DNA of 64,000 nucleotides from Flavobacteriales bacterium (lineage in GTDB: Bacteria > Bacteroidota > Bacteroidia > Flavobacteriales > Flavobacteriaceae). The stretch covers positions 48,769 to 112,768 of the forward strand of contig SGZG01000001.1 of assembly GCA_004214185.1 (NCBI GenBank), written 5' to 3'. Below, one piece after another: positions 8,949-17,873 of the stretch. The position numbers and the translations under genes are program-made. The first letter of the stretch is position 1. Each line of letters opens with the position of its first letter. Under the pieces are notes generated by a model. The model did no database searches. It saw only the letters and a program-made list of their open reading frames with translations, and was not told where the DNA came from.

Positions 8949-11375
8949 ATGAATTTTATTGATGTAGTCGTTCCACTTCCAATTCGAACAACTTTTACTT
9001 ATTTAGTTAGTCAAAAAGAATATGATTTTCTTGATTTAGGGTTCAGAGTAATGGTCCCTTTTGGTAAATCTAAATATATCACTGGAATAGTCATTTCTAA
9101 GCATAAAAAAATTCCTAGTAAATATCAAGCCAAAGAGATTGAATATATTATTGATAAAGAACAAATAGTTACTAATAATCAGTTAACTTTTTTTAAATGG
9201 ATATCAGATTATTATATGTGTCCGCTAGGATTAGTTATTAAAGTTGCTATGCCTAAACTTCTTTTACTTAAAAGTGAAAGTGAGATAATTTTACTAAGTA
9301 GAAAATTTTCCAAAACTAAAATTTCTAAAAATTCACAAAAAATTCTTGAAACTCTAATTAATAATGAAAAATTATCATTAAATGACATTAGTTTAATTTT
9401 AAAGAAAAAAAACGTTGGATCTGAAATAAATGAACTTTTAGGTAAATCTATAATTTCAGTCAAAGAAGAAGTTTATGATTATTTCAAACCAAAAATATTA
9501 AACACTGTATCGATTAACTCTAAAAAAAAAACAGAGGATGTTGTAAAATCTCTTAAAAAAAAGAAATCTCAACTCAAAGTTTTTCTTTGGTTTAATCATC
9601 AAAAAAATGGTATTTCTTTTACAGTAAATGAAATAAAAGAAAAATGTAACGTTTCAAGACAAACAATTAATAATTTAATTAATTCAAATTATTTATTAAA
9701 AGTTGATAGAATTATAAATCGTTCTCAATTTTTAGTTGAAGATCTTGTTTCTCCAAAAGATTTAAGCAAAGATCAAAATTTAGCTTTTAATGAAATAAAA
9801 TCAAGTTTTAAAGAAAGAAATGTATCTCTTCTTCATGGTGTCACATCTTCTGGAAAAACTGAAATTTATGTTAAACTAATTCATGAACAAATTAAAAATA
9901 ATAATCAAGTTTTATATTTAGTTCCTGAGATAGCTTTAACTACTCAACTAATAATTCGATTAAAAAAATATTTTGGAGATAAGTTGCTGGTTTATCACTC
10001 CAAATATACACTGGACCAAAGAACAGAAGTTTGGAAAAGAGTTCTCAGTGAATCAGGTAAAATTATTTTGGGAGCTAGGTCATCAATTTTTCTTCCTTTT
10101 AAAAATCTTAATTTGATAATTATAGACGAGGAACACGAAAATGCATACAAACAATTTAATCCAGCTCCAAGATATCATGCAAGAGATTCTGCAATATATT
10201 TAGCAAAAATTCATAACGCCAAAACTTTATTGGGATCTGCAACCCCAAGTGTTGAGTCTTATTTTAATGCCGTTTCTAATAAGTATGGTCTAATAAATCT
10301 TACAAAAAGGTACAATAACGTTGAACTACCTGAAATAATTTTAAAAGATCTAAAAGAATCGATTTCTAACAATAAAATGAAGGGAAGTTTTTCAGATTTT
10401 TTATTAAAAAACATCAAATCAACTTTAGAAAAAGGTAAACAGGTAATTATTTTTCAAAATAGAAGAGGTTACTCTCCTTATCAAGAATGTGAATCTTGTG
10501 GTTATGTTTTTTATTGTAAAAATTGTGATGTTTCTTTAACATATCATAGTATATCCAATGAGCTTAAGTGTCATCATTGTGGATATAAACTAAAAAATGA
10601 TAATAAGTGTATAAAATGTTCCTCTAATTCTTTAATAAAAAAAGGTTTAGGAACACAGCAAATAACAGAGGAAATAAAAGCCTATTTTCCCAATTATAAG
10701 GTTGAAAGAATGGATCAGGATTCAACAAAAACTAAAAATTCTTTTTTGAAATTAATAAATGATTTTGAGGAAAATAAGTTTCAGATTTTGGTTGGTACTC
10801 AGATGTTAAGTAAGGGATTAGATTTTAAAAATGTTGATCTTGTTGGAGTTATTAATGCTGATAGTTTAATATATTTTCCAGATTTTAGATCCCAGGAAAA
10901 ATGTTTTCAGTTGATAAAACAGGTGGCTGGAAGGTCAGGAAGATCAAAAAATAAAGGGAAAGTGATTGTTCAAACCTATAATCCTAATCACAATTTGATG
11001 TTAAAAATTAAAAAAGGTGATTTTAAAGGTATGTTTAATGATCAACTTAATGAAAGACATACTTTTGATTATCCGCCATATACAAGAATAATTAAGCTTG
11101 TTCTTAAAAATAAGAATATTGAGGATTTAAAGTTAGGTGCAAATTGGCTTTTTGAAAGTTTAAAAACAAATTTTGATAATTTTATATACGGTCCTGAATT
11201 TCCTATAATCCCTAGACTTCAAAATAAATATATAAATCAAATTCAAATTAAAATTCCACTTGATTATAATCTAAATAAAAGCAAAAAAATTATTTTAAAA
11301 ACCATAACCAAATTTGAATCTATTTCAAATTTTAGATCAACTCAAATTTTTATAGATGTAGACCCATTTAATTAA
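8949..11375 (+). CDS. priA: primosomal replication restart helicase PriA
   Basis: PriA is the DNA helicase that recognises stalled or abandoned forks and reloads the replisome. The order of parts is a 3'BD domain (residues 1-110), a winged-helix-like segment, helicase lobe 1 with Walker A GVTSSGKTEIY near residue 297 and DEEH near 392, and a Zn-binding insert. The insert carries all eight cysteines, as the pairs CESC, CKNC, CHHC and CIKC, between about residues 512 and 560. Lobe 2 contains QMLSKGLDFKNV and QVAGRSGRS. At 808 residues it has the usual flavobacterial length. The gene is monocistronic; the rpsF promoter follows 13 nt after the stop. Confidence 0.97.
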   Translation: MNFIDVVVPLPIRTTFTYLVSQKEYDFLDLGFRVMVPFGKSKYITGIVISKHKKIPSKYQAKEIEYIIDKEQIVTNNQLTFFKWISDYYMCPLGLVIKVAMPKLLLLKSESEIILLSRKFSKTKISKNSQKILETLINNEKLSLNDISLILKKKNVGSEINELLGKSIISVKEEVYDYFKPKILNTVSINSKKKTEDVVKSLKKKKSQLKVFLWFNHQKNGISFTVNEIKEKCNVSRQTINNLINSNYLLKVDRIINRSQFLVEDLVSPKDLSKDQNLAFNEIKSSFKERNVSLLHGVTSSGKTEIYVKLIHEQIKNNNQVLYLVPEIALTTQLIIRLKKYFGDKLLVYHSKYTLDQRTEVWKRVLSESGKIILGARSSIFLPFKNLNLIIIDEEHENAYKQFNPAPRYHARDSAIYLAKIHNAKTLLGSATPSVESYFNAVSNKYGLINLTKRYNNVELPEIILKDLKESISNNKMKGSFSDFLLKNIKSTLEKGKQVIIFQNRRGYSPYQECESCGYVFYCKNCDVSLTYHSISNELKCHHCGYKLKNDNKCIKCSSNSLIKKGLGTQQITEEIKAYFPNYKVERMDQDSTKTKNSFLKLINDFEENKFQILVGTQMLSKGLDFKNVDLVGVINADSLIYFPDFRSQEKCFQLIKQVAGRSGRSKNKGKVIVQTYNPNHNLMLKIKKGDFKGMFNDQLNERHTFDYPPYTRIIKLVLKNKNIEDLKLGANWLFESLKTNFDNFIYGPEFPIIPRLQNKYINQIQIKIPLDYNLNKSKKIILKTITKFESISNFRSTQIFIDVDPFN

Positions 11376-11388
11376 TTCCTATTAATAT

Positions 11389-11419
11389 TTTGTTAGTGAG
11401 TATTAAAAATGTATTTTTG
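11389..11419 (+). promoter_or_regulatory. promoter of the rpsF-rpsR-rplI operon
   Basis: TTTG (11389-11392), 19 nt, then TATTTTTG (11412-11419) is an exact match to TTTG-N19-TAnnTTTG. It overlaps the ATG at 11409 that the ORF track uses for rpsF, so that ATG should lie upstream of the transcript start. This decides for the ATG at 11442. Confidence 0.85.
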
Positions 11420-11441
11420 CGACCAATTTTTAATAAAAAAT

Positions 11442-11780
11442 ATGAATCATTACGAAGCTGTTTTCATTTTAAATCCCGTTTTATCTGAAGATCAGGTAAA
11501 GGAGACAGTAAAAAAATTTGAAGACTATTTAATTAGCGAAGGGTCAGAAATTATCTCAGTTGAACACTGGGGTTTAAAAAAATTAGCTTACCCAATCCAA
11601 AACAAGCAAAGTGGTTTTTATAATCTTATCGATTTTAAAGCTGCTAATACTACAGTTAATTTATTTGAAACTGAGTTGAAAAGAGATGAAAGAGTCATGC
11701 GATATCTCAATGTAAAGCTAGATAAACATGCTGACGCTTGGTCTGTAAAGAGAAGAGAACGTAACACTAAAAAAGCTTAA
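11442..11780 (+). CDS. rpsF: 30S ribosomal protein S6
   Basis: S6 binds S18 and the central domain of 16S rRNA in the small subunit. The product starts [19 protein letters not shown] and includes [18 protein letters not shown], both characteristic; 112 residues is normal. The track start at 11409 adds 11 residues absent from the family and lies inside the promoter, so I set the start at 11442. The usual order rpsF-rpsR-rplI is kept with gaps of 2 and 5 nt. No ssb lies between rpsF and rpsR, unlike in Firmicutes. Confidence 0.95.
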   Translation: MNHYEAVFILNPVLSEDQVKETVKKFEDYLISEGSEIISVEHWGLKKLAYPIQNKQSGFYNLIDFKAANTTVNLFETELKRDERVMRYLNVKLDKHADAWSVKRRERNTKKA

Positions 11781-11782
11781 TC

Positions 11783-12076
11783 ATGTCAACATTAGAAAAA
11801 GCAGGTAAAGCAAATCAGGGAGAAATAAGATATTTAACTCCTTTAGATATTGCTACAAAAAACAACAAGAAATATTGTATGTTTAAACGATCTGGTATTA
11901 AGTATGTTGATTACAAGGATCCAGATTTCCTTTTAAGATTTATTAACGAACAAGGTAAAATATTGCCAAGAAGGTTAACAGGAACTTCTTTAAAATATCA
12001 AAGAAAAGTTTCTGTAGCTATAAAAAGAGCTAGACATTTGGCACTTCTACCTTATCAAGCAGACATGTTAAAATAA
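11783..12076 (+). CDS. rpsR: 30S ribosomal protein S18
   Basis: S18 forms a dimer with S6 on the platform of the small subunit. The core [20 protein letters not shown], followed by [20 protein letters not shown] and the ending [10 protein letters not shown], is the S18 signature. The first 20 residues ([17 protein letters not shown]) form the extended N-terminus seen in Bacteroidota. It starts 2 nt after the rpsF stop and is surely co-transcribed with it. Confidence 0.97.
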   Translation: MSTLEKAGKANQGEIRYLTPLDIATKNNKKYCMFKRSGIKYVDYKDPDFLLRFINEQGKILPRRLTGTSLKYQRKVSVAIKRARHLALLPYQADMLK

Positions 12077-12081
12077 TTATT

Positions 12082-12534
12082 ATGGAATTAATTTTAAAAA
12101 GTGATGTACCTAATCTAGGCTTCAAAGATGACGTAGTTATAGTCAAAAACGGATATGGAAGAAATTATTTAATTCCTCAAGGTTTTGCTATTCTTGCTAC
12201 ATCCTCTGCTAAGAAAGTTTTAGCAGAGAATATTAAGCAAAGAGAATTTAAAGAAAAGAAAGAAATTGATGAGGCTAATAAAATCGCAAAAAAATTAGCC
12301 AAACTTGAGATTAAAATTAGTGCAAAATCAGGTACTGGAGGTAAACTTTTTGGTTCCATTTCAAATTCTGATTTAAGTGCTGAATTATCTAATTTAGGAT
12401 TTGACTTTGATAAAAAAATCATCAAAATTCAAGGTGGAACTGTGAAAAGATTAGGAACATATAGTGCTTCTTTAAGGTTACATAGAAATGTAATCCAAGA
12501 GCTTAGTTTCGAAGTTATTAAAGCAGAAGACTAG
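12082..12534 (+). CDS. rplI: 50S ribosomal protein L9
   Basis: L9 is an elongated two-domain protein at the base of the L1 stalk. The N-terminal domain has LGFKDDVVIVKNGYGRNYLI, and a long connecting helix (residues 45-75) leads to the C-terminal rRNA-binding domain with GGKLFGSISNSDL. The length of 150 residues is typical. It is the last gene of the rpsF operon; only an imperfect A/T hairpin is seen before hisS, so some read-through into hisS is possible. Confidence 0.97.
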   Translation: MELILKSDVPNLGFKDDVVIVKNGYGRNYLIPQGFAILATSSAKKVLAENIKQREFKEKKEIDEANKIAKKLAKLEIKISAKSGTGGKLFGSISNSDLSAELSNLGFDFDKKIIKIQGGTVKRLGTYSASLRLHRNVIQELSFEVIKAED

Positions 12535-12608
12535 TTTTATTTATTTATATAATTCTTTTTTATCTGATTTTCTCAAAAAAATTAGATATTTGTTATATAT
12601 AATTATTT

Positions 12609-13970
12609 ATGTCAAAGTCACCTTCAAATCCAAAAGGAACTAGGGATTTTCTCCCATTGGAGCTCTCCAAACGAAATTATATAATAAATATTTTAAGAAA
12701 AAATTTTAAAAATTTTGGTTTTTCTGAAATAGAGACTCCTGCCTTGGAGAAAAGTTCAACTCTTCTTGGTAAATATGGTAATGAGGGCGATAGACTTGTA
12801 TTTAAAATTTTAAATTCAGGTGACAAAGTAAAAAAAGCTGATATTTCTTCACTTCAGTCTGGTGATTTAAATTCTTTTATCAGATCTATCTCAGAAAAAG
12901 GATTAAAATACGATTTGACTGTTCCTTTAGCCAGGTTTGTATCTCAGCATCAAAATGAGATTACATTTCCTTTTAAACGGTTTCAAATACAAAATGTATG
13001 GAGAGCAGATCGTCCTCAACATGGACGATTCCAAGAATTTACACAATGTGATGCAGATGTTGTTGGAAGTAATTCTGTATTACAAGAAATTGAGTTAATT
13101 AAACTATATGATACTGTTTTTAACCAATTAGGATTTTCTGATCTGGTTATAAAAATTAATCATAGAAGAATTTTAAAAGAATTAGCTTGTTATTTTGGTG
13201 CAGGTGAAAATATAGTAGAGTTTATTACAGCTTTAGATAAGATTGATAAAATTGGTGTAGATAAAGTATTGGAGGAAATTAAATTACTTACCCTAGATTT
13301 TTCTGAAAAAGAATTGAGAAACCTTTTGTCTGCCAAAGAATTTGATTTAGGATATCTAAAAAAAATATTTTCAAAAAATTCAGATTCATTTTATGCTCTT
13401 GATGAACTCAATCAGATATTAAGTTATTTCTCAGTTAATAATTTGGTAAATGAAATTAAATTTGATCTTACATTAGCCCGAGGTTTAAACTATTACACAG
13501 GAACTATTATTGAGGTATTATCCAAAACTAATCAAAGAATTGGGTCAATTGGAGGTGGTGGAAGATATGATGATCTAACATCAATGTTCAACTTAAAGAA
13601 CATGAGCGGGGTTGGTATTTCTTTTGGACTCGACAGAATCTACTTATTGATGGAAGAAAGTAAATTATTCCCAGATTATCTCGATAAAAGTTTTGAATTT
13701 ATGGTAGCAAATTTTGGTATCAGTAACCTAGAATCTTTAGCGCCATATGTTGATGAAATTAGAAATAAAAACAGGGAAGTTTTTATTTATCCTGATAATG
13801 TTAAACTAACAAAACAATTTAGTTTTGCAAATAAACACAATGCATCGGTAGTAATCATCTATGGTGAAAATGAAAGAAAAGAGGGGATTGTTACATTAAA
13901 AAATATGTTAACAGGAGATCAATCTAGTTGCCAGCTCAACGAATTAGTTCAAACTCTAACTAATTCGTAA
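12609..13970 (+). CDS. hisS: histidyl-tRNA synthetase
   Basis: HisS charges tRNA-His. It is a class II synthetase. Motif 1 lies near the start (PKGTRDFLP, then FGFSEIETPALEKSSTL). Motif 2 spans FQIQNVWRADRPQHGRFQEF. The His-A/His-B region is LARGLNYYTGTIIEV and GGGGRYDDL, and motif 3 is GVGISFGLDRI. A C-terminal anticodon-binding domain begins near residue 345. The 453-residue length is normal. The gene is convergent with tRNA-Met, and the hairpin between them may end both transcripts. Confidence 0.97.
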   Translation: MSKSPSNPKGTRDFLPLELSKRNYIINILRKNFKNFGFSEIETPALEKSSTLLGKYGNEGDRLVFKILNSGDKVKKADISSLQSGDLNSFIRSISEKGLKYDLTVPLARFVSQHQNEITFPFKRFQIQNVWRADRPQHGRFQEFTQCDADVVGSNSVLQEIELIKLYDTVFNQLGFSDLVIKINHRRILKELACYFGAGENIVEFITALDKIDKIGVDKVLEEIKLLTLDFSEKELRNLLSAKEFDLGYLKKIFSKNSDSFYALDELNQILSYFSVNNLVNEIKFDLTLARGLNYYTGTIIEVLSKTNQRIGSIGGGGRYDDLTSMFNLKNMSGVGISFGLDRIYLLMEESKLFPDYLDKSFEFMVANFGISNLESLAPYVDEIRNKNREVFIYPDNVKLTKQFSFANKHNASVVIIYGENERKEGIVTLKNMLTGDQSSCQLNELVQTLTNS

Positions 13971-14005
13971 TTAAAATAGGAGATAAGAAGTATTTAATAT
14001 TAATT

Positions 14006-14044
14006 AAGAAAAAACGGACTAATAATTTTTTTATTAGTCCGTTT
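14006..14044 (-). terminator. terminator of tRNA-Met, possibly shared with hisS
   Basis: A 14-bp perfect stem (AAACGGACTAATAA against TTATTAGTCCGTTT) encloses a T5 loop. On the minus strand the stem runs into TTT-C-TT, giving a U-rich tail that suits the tRNA transcript. On the plus strand the 3' flank is mixed, so termination of hisS there would be weaker. Confidence 0.85.
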
Positions 14045-14051
14045 GCTTTAG

Positions 14052-14125
14052 TAGCGAGAGGGAGACTTGAACTCCCGACCTCCGGGTTATGAATCCGACG
14101 CTCTGACCGACTGAGCTATCTCGCC
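14052..14125 (-). tRNA. tRNA-Met (anticodon CAT)
   Basis: The 74-nt sequence folds as a cloverleaf: acceptor GGCGAGA/TCTCGCT, D arm GCTC/GAGC, anticodon loop TTCATAA, and T arm GGGAG-TTCAAGT-CTCCC. The anticodon is CAT. The C1-A72 mismatch of initiators is absent (position 1-72 is G-U), so it is an elongator Met; a lysidine-modified tRNA-Ile2 is the alternative. The anticodon stem closes with an A31-C39 mismatch, which is unusual. The 3' CCA is not encoded. A clear promoter and terminator flank the gene. Confidence 0.93.
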
Positions 14126-14136
14126 TTAAATGCGCG

Positions 14137-14167
14137 TAAATATATAAACAAATTAAATAGACTCAAA
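14137..14167 (-). promoter_or_regulatory. promoter of tRNA-Met
   Basis: On the minus strand TTTG (14164-14167), then exactly 19 nt, then TATATTTA (14137-14144) gives a near-consensus promoter. The start would fall about 5 nt before the mature tRNA 5' end. Confidence 0.75.
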
Positions 14168-14230
14168 CTAAGAATAAAAAATATTTAAAATTCTTTTTTA
14201 GAACTAATTTAATCTATATATTGCCGCCAT

Positions 14231-14623
14231 ATGGAATTAAAAGAAAAGTTTGAAATAGAGTTTCCGATTCATGCATCTCCTCATATGCTTTTTCAATATA
14301 TATCTTCAGCATCTGGTTTGTGTGAATGGTTTGCTGACGATGTAAATTCAAGAGGAAAAACGTTCTCATTTATTTGGGATGGTTCCGAAGAAATTGCAGA
14401 ACTCATTTCATCTAAATCTAATACTTTTGTAAAATACAGATGGTTAGATGAATCAGAAGATCACAATAAGTATTTTTTTGAGATAAGAATTGTTGTAGAT
14501 GAAATTACTAAGGATGTCTCTCTAGTTGTTACTGATTTTGCATATGAAGATGAAGTCGATGAATCTAAAATGCTTTGGGAAAGTCAAATAGCTGATTTAA
14601 AAAAATTAGTTGGTTCTTCATAG
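14231..14623 (+). CDS. START-like domain protein
   Basis: This 130-residue protein has the START/Bet v1-like (AHSA1-related) pattern: FPIHASPHMLFQYISSASGL, CEWFADDVNSRGKTFSFIWD, then an amphipathic C-terminal helix (SKMLWESQIADLKKLVGS). The fold makes a hydrophobic pocket, but the ligand is unknown. Very similar small proteins are conserved single-copy genes in Bacteroidota. It lies 6 nt upstream of the class IV aminotransferase gene, so the two are probably one operon. The ATG follows a TATATATTG stretch that may be its -7 element. Confidence 0.8.
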   Translation: MELKEKFEIEFPIHASPHMLFQYISSASGLCEWFADDVNSRGKTFSFIWDGSEEIAELISSKSNTFVKYRWLDESEDHNKYFFEIRIVVDEITKDVSLVVTDFAYEDEVDESKMLWESQIADLKKLVGSS

Positions 14624-14629
14624 AAATTC

Positions 14630-15466
14630 ATGATAAATTATAACGGAAATCTTAATAATAAATCTAGTATAGATTTAATTAACAGAGCATTCTTATTTGG
14701 TGACTCTGTTTTTGAAACTATTAAAATTGTAAATAATAAAATATGTTTTTGGGAGGATCACTATTTGAGATTGATGTCATCCCTAAGGATAATAAGAATT
14801 GAAATTCCAATACTATATACTTCAGAATATTTTGAAGATCAAATATTGAAAACAATTTCAAGAGTAAATAAAAATTTTTCAGGGAGAGTTAGGCTTTCAA
14901 TATTTAGAAGTGGAAAAGGATTGTATACTCCAAAATCAATGGAACCAATCTTTATTATCCATTGCTCTGAACAGGATAAATTATTTTTTGAAATTGAAAG
15001 TAGTAGTTACAAAGTTGATTTATTCAAGGACTATTATGTTAACGACAATTTATTATCTAACCTTAAAACCAATAACAAAATAATTAATGTTTTAGCTGGA
15101 ATTTATTCCAAAGAAAATGAAATCGATAATTGTATAATTCTTAACTCAAAAAAAAATGTTGTGGAATTTTTAAATGGAAATTTATTTTTAATTAAAGATA
15201 ATATAATTAAAACACCTCCTTTAAGTTCTGGTTGTTTGAGAGGAGTTATGAGAAAAAAAATTATTGACTATATTAAATTTTTTGATAAACTTTCTTTAAA
15301 AGAAATAGATATTTCTCCTTTTGAATTACTTTCAGCAGATGAAATTTGGGTAACTAATTCAATAAAGGGAATAATTCCAGTAACAGACTACAGAAAAAAG
15401 TCTTTATCAAATACTATTGCTGCTGAGTTTGTAAATTTTTTAAATAAAAAAATTTTTGAAAATTAA
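14630..15466 (+). CDS. class IV PLP-dependent aminotransferase or aminodeoxychorismate lyase
   Basis: The fold-type IV PLP pattern is present: NRAFLFGDSVFETIKI near the start, the probable PLP Lys in SNLKTNNKI, and ending motifs NCIILNSKKNVVEFLNGNLF and LSSGCLRGVMR. The family holds branched-chain aminotransferases, D-amino-acid transaminase and PabC. At 278 residues and with the LKTNNK Lys context it looks closer to the PabC/D-AAT side than to IlvE, which is usually longer. Substrate cannot be decided here. It follows the START-like gene by 6 nt and its end overlaps yqgE by 4 nt. Confidence 0.8.
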   Translation: MINYNGNLNNKSSIDLINRAFLFGDSVFETIKIVNNKICFWEDHYLRLMSSLRIIRIEIPILYTSEYFEDQILKTISRVNKNFSGRVRLSIFRSGKGLYTPKSMEPIFIIHCSEQDKLFFEIESSSYKVDLFKDYYVNDNLLSNLKTNNKIINVLAGIYSKENEIDNCIILNSKKNVVEFLNGNLFLIKDNIIKTPPLSSGCLRGVMRKKIIDYIKFFDKLSLKEIDISPFELLSADEIWVTNSIKGIIPVTDYRKKSLSNTIAAEFVNFLNKKIFEN

Positions 15467-16008
15467 TTGTGTTGAGGGTTTTCTGGTGAATTTGACCATA
15501 TCAGATATTCTCCTCCCAAGCTAATAAGTTTATTTTTCCAAATATTTTTCTTTGTGTTTAGAGCCAAGTTTTCAATTTCATTTGCGTTGTCAATAATCCA
15601 AGCTTTTTCCTCAATTTCTTCATTTAGTTGATTTGAATTCCAGCCTGAGTAACCTAAAAAAAATTTTATTTGAGATTTATCAATTTTTTTTTCATTAATC
15701 AGTCTAACTACCGAACTAAAATCACCACCCCAGTAAAGTGTATCTGTAATTTTTATGGAATTATTAATAAGCTCTGGTATATTGTGTATAAAATATAAAT
15801 TATCTTTTTCAACAGGACCACCATTGTATATTATGAAATTTTGATTTAGTTCGGGGACAAGATCTAATGTGGAATACACAGTTTTTTTATTTAGAATAAA
15901 TCCAACAGTTCCAAGTTTATTCTCTTCCACAAGTAGAACAACTGATCTATTAAAATTAATGTCATTGTTCAAAGTTGGTTCAGCGTAAAGAAGTTTCCCT
16001 ATTTTCAA
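15463..16008 (-). CDS. YqgE/AlgH family protein
   Basis: The 181-residue protein fits the YqgE/AlgH family (UPF0301): KIGKLLYAEPTLNNDINFNRSV at the N-terminus, VGFILNKKT, NGGPVEKDNLYFIH, and FFLGYSGWNSNQLNEEI. It is a cytoplasmic protein of unknown molecular role; AlgH was linked to alginate regulation in Pseudomonas, but that is not a safe guide here. Its start overlaps the fmt stop by 4 nt, so it is coupled to fmt. Confidence 0.92.
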   Translation of the reverse strand: MKIGKLLYAEPTLNNDINFNRSVVLLVEENKLGTVGFILNKKTVYSTLDLVPELNQNFIIYNGGPVEKDNLYFIHNIPELINNSIKITDTLYWGGDFSSVVRLINEKKIDKSQIKFFLGYSGWNSNQLNEEIEEKAWIIDNANEIENLALNTKKNIWKNKLISLGGEYLIWSNSPENPQHN

Positions 16009-16955
16009 ATTAATTTTTCTTTATTTAAATTCTTGTATCCATTTATGAATTCATGACTTGTCATTTTTCTTTTACCTTCTAATTGAAGTTCAATAATTTC
16101 TAGTAATCCATCTTTTGTGGAAATAAATATTTTGTTTTTATTGATAATAATTTCACCTGGATTGTGGCGGTCATTGAATGAATTATTAATGCTTGATTTA
16201 TATATTTTCAAAATTTTATTATTACTTTTTATAGTTGACCAGGCAACAGGAAAGGGAGATAATCCTCTTATCTGGTTTGAGATTTCTATAGAGTTATTAT
16301 TCCAATTTATTCTAGTATTTTTCTTGTTTAGTTTTGGTGCAAGTAAATAGTCGGTACTATTATTTTGAACTTTACTTTTAAAAGATTTTTCTTGAATTAA
16401 ATCAATTGAATTTATTAATAGCTCTGATCCAATTTTTTTTAATTTATTATATAATTCACCAGTATTTTCGTTGTCATTAATTTTCACCTTGCTTTGTTCA
16501 ATAATATTACCACAATCTATTTTATCATTAATATAAAATGTAGTTAATCCTGTTTCTTTTAAGCCATTTATTATTGCCCAATGAATCGGAGCAGCTCCTC
16601 TTAAATTGGGAAGAAGAGATGCATGTAGATTTATAGTTCCAAGTTTAGGAATTTTCCATAAAATTTTTGGTAGCATTCTAAAAGCAACAACAATTATTAA
16701 GTCAGGGTTTAATTTTATTATTTCATTAATAAAATTAATGTCAGTTAATTTATTTGGTTGAAATATTTTTAAACTCTTTTCTATACAGTATTGCTTAACA
16801 TCAGAGATTTTAATTTTTTTTCCTCTTCCAGCTTTTTTATCTTCAGACGTAACAACTCCTACAATATTGTGTTTTGATTTCAACAATTTATCCAAACACT
16901 CAACTGCAAAATCTGGTGTCCCCATAAATATTATATTTAACTTTTTGGTAGACAT
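16005..16955 (-). CDS. fmt: methionyl-tRNA formyltransferase
   Basis: Fmt puts the formyl group on initiator Met-tRNA using 10-formyl-tetrahydrofolate. The N-terminal IIFMGTPDFAVECLDKLL, the formyl-transfer signature LHASLLPNLRGAAPIHWAI with its conserved His, and the C-terminal OB-like domain starting near residue 205 (RINWNNNSIEISNQIRGLSP) are all present; 316 residues is normal. It lies between a P-loop ATPase gene (4 nt upstream) and yqgE (4 nt overlap), so the three make one minus-strand operon. Confidence 0.97.
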   Translation of the reverse strand: MSTKKLNIIFMGTPDFAVECLDKLLKSKHNIVGVVTSEDKKAGRGKKIKISDVKQYCIEKSLKIFQPNKLTDINFINEIIKLNPDLIIVVAFRMLPKILWKIPKLGTINLHASLLPNLRGAAPIHWAIINGLKETGLTTFYINDKIDCGNIIEQSKVKINDNENTGELYNKLKKIGSELLINSIDLIQEKSFKSKVQNNSTDYLLAPKLNKKNTRINWNNNSIEISNQIRGLSPFPVAWSTIKSNNKILKIYKSSINNSFNDRHNPGEIIINKNKIFISTKDGLLEIIELQLEGKRKMTSHEFINGYKNLNKEKLI

Positions 16956-16959
16956 AGTT

Positions 16960-17487
16960 TTATTTGATTGTATTTATTATACTATCAATCCTTCGATCAA
17001 CTGAGTTTTTTTCTAATTCTATCAAATTAATATTTAACAGTTTATAAATAGCTAAAATTTCCTCATAAATTTTTATTGATTGATCGTATGTTTCATATCT
17101 AGCTTTATCATTTACATAAATTTCTCTCCATGGAGGTAGAATAAATACGTAATCATAAACTATTTTTCTTGTTTTGTTAAAAAATTCAGCGTCGTAGTCA
17201 GTTTTTAAAAAGTTTAAATATGCTATAATTTCATGAACACCTCTATCAAAAAAGGTATATTTAGTTGTTTGAATTTTATAATATTGTTCGAGTCTTAAAT
17301 CCATCAGTCTTTCACTAAATTTTATTGGGTTATCCAAAAAAAACTGCTTGATCCCTTTCTTTTGTCCCTCCTCAGTAATTTTTCTAACTATTTCATGTTC
17401 ACAAGAGTAGCCCCTAAGTTCTAAACCTTTTATAAGTTCTGTTTTTCCAGTTCCTGGACCACCTGTTATTAAAATCTTTTTATTCAT
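16960..17487 (-). CDS. P-loop NTPase (AAA_28-like)
   Basis: The 175-residue protein begins with a perfect Walker A (ILITGGPGTGKTELI) and has YTFFDRGVHEIIAYL as the probable Walker B/LID region, then VFILPPWREIYVNDKARYE. This is the AAA_28 layout, a small kinase-like ATPase family related to the ATPase domain of NadR. The WREIYVNDKARYET motif is typical of the family. No substrate is known. It opens the minus-strand operon with fmt and yqgE, and diverges from the DUF493 gene over 53 nt. Confidence 0.8.
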   Translation of the reverse strand: MNKKILITGGPGTGKTELIKGLELRGYSCEHEIVRKITEEGQKKGIKQFFLDNPIKFSERLMDLRLEQYYKIQTTKYTFFDRGVHEIIAYLNFLKTDYDAEFFNKTRKIVYDYVFILPPWREIYVNDKARYETYDQSIKIYEEILAIYKLLNINLIELEKNSVDRRIDSIINTIK

Positions 17488-17540
17488 ATTATTTCATTTG
17501 CAAAATAATCAATTAATAGTACTTTCTGTATATTTGAATA

Positions 17541-17825
17541 GTGAATAATAGTGAAGATTTTTATATTAGATTGGAAGAGCAATTATCGAATACTTCTAAA
17601 TGGCCAAATAAATATAGATTTAAATTCATTTTAAAATCTAATGAAAAAGATATCCAAGAACTAAAGTCTATTTTCAACGATATTAATGGAGCTTTATTTT
17701 CATTAAGAAAATCTTCAAACAACAAATTTACTAGTGTTTCAATTAATGCAGTAATGAAAAATCCTATCTCAATAATCAACAAGTATAAATTGGCTTCAAA
17801 AATTGAAGGTATAATTTCATTATAA
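17541..17825 (+). CDS. DUF493 family protein
   Basis: This 94-residue ferredoxin-like-fold protein has the DUF493/YbeD pattern: WPNKYRFKFILKSNEKDIQEL and KFTSVSINAVMKNPISIINKYK. The E. coli member sits near lipA/lipB, but its function is unknown. The start is a GTG; no in-frame ATG precedes it, and the encoded N-terminus aligns with the family. It is followed by the DUF4290 gene after 48 nt. Confidence 0.85.
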   Translation: MNNSEDFYIRLEEQLSNTSKWPNKYRFKFILKSNEKDIQELKSIFNDINGALFSLRKSSNNKFTSVSINAVMKNPISIINKYKLASKIEGIISL

Positions 17826-17873
17826 ATTAATTTTAGTAAATTTGTATTACTTCATAATTTAATTACCCAAACA

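Noticed and set aside
11409-11441. Upstream ATG of rpsF used by the ORF track
   Set aside because: It overlaps the TATTTTTG promoter element, and the 11 extra residues are absent from S6 proteins.
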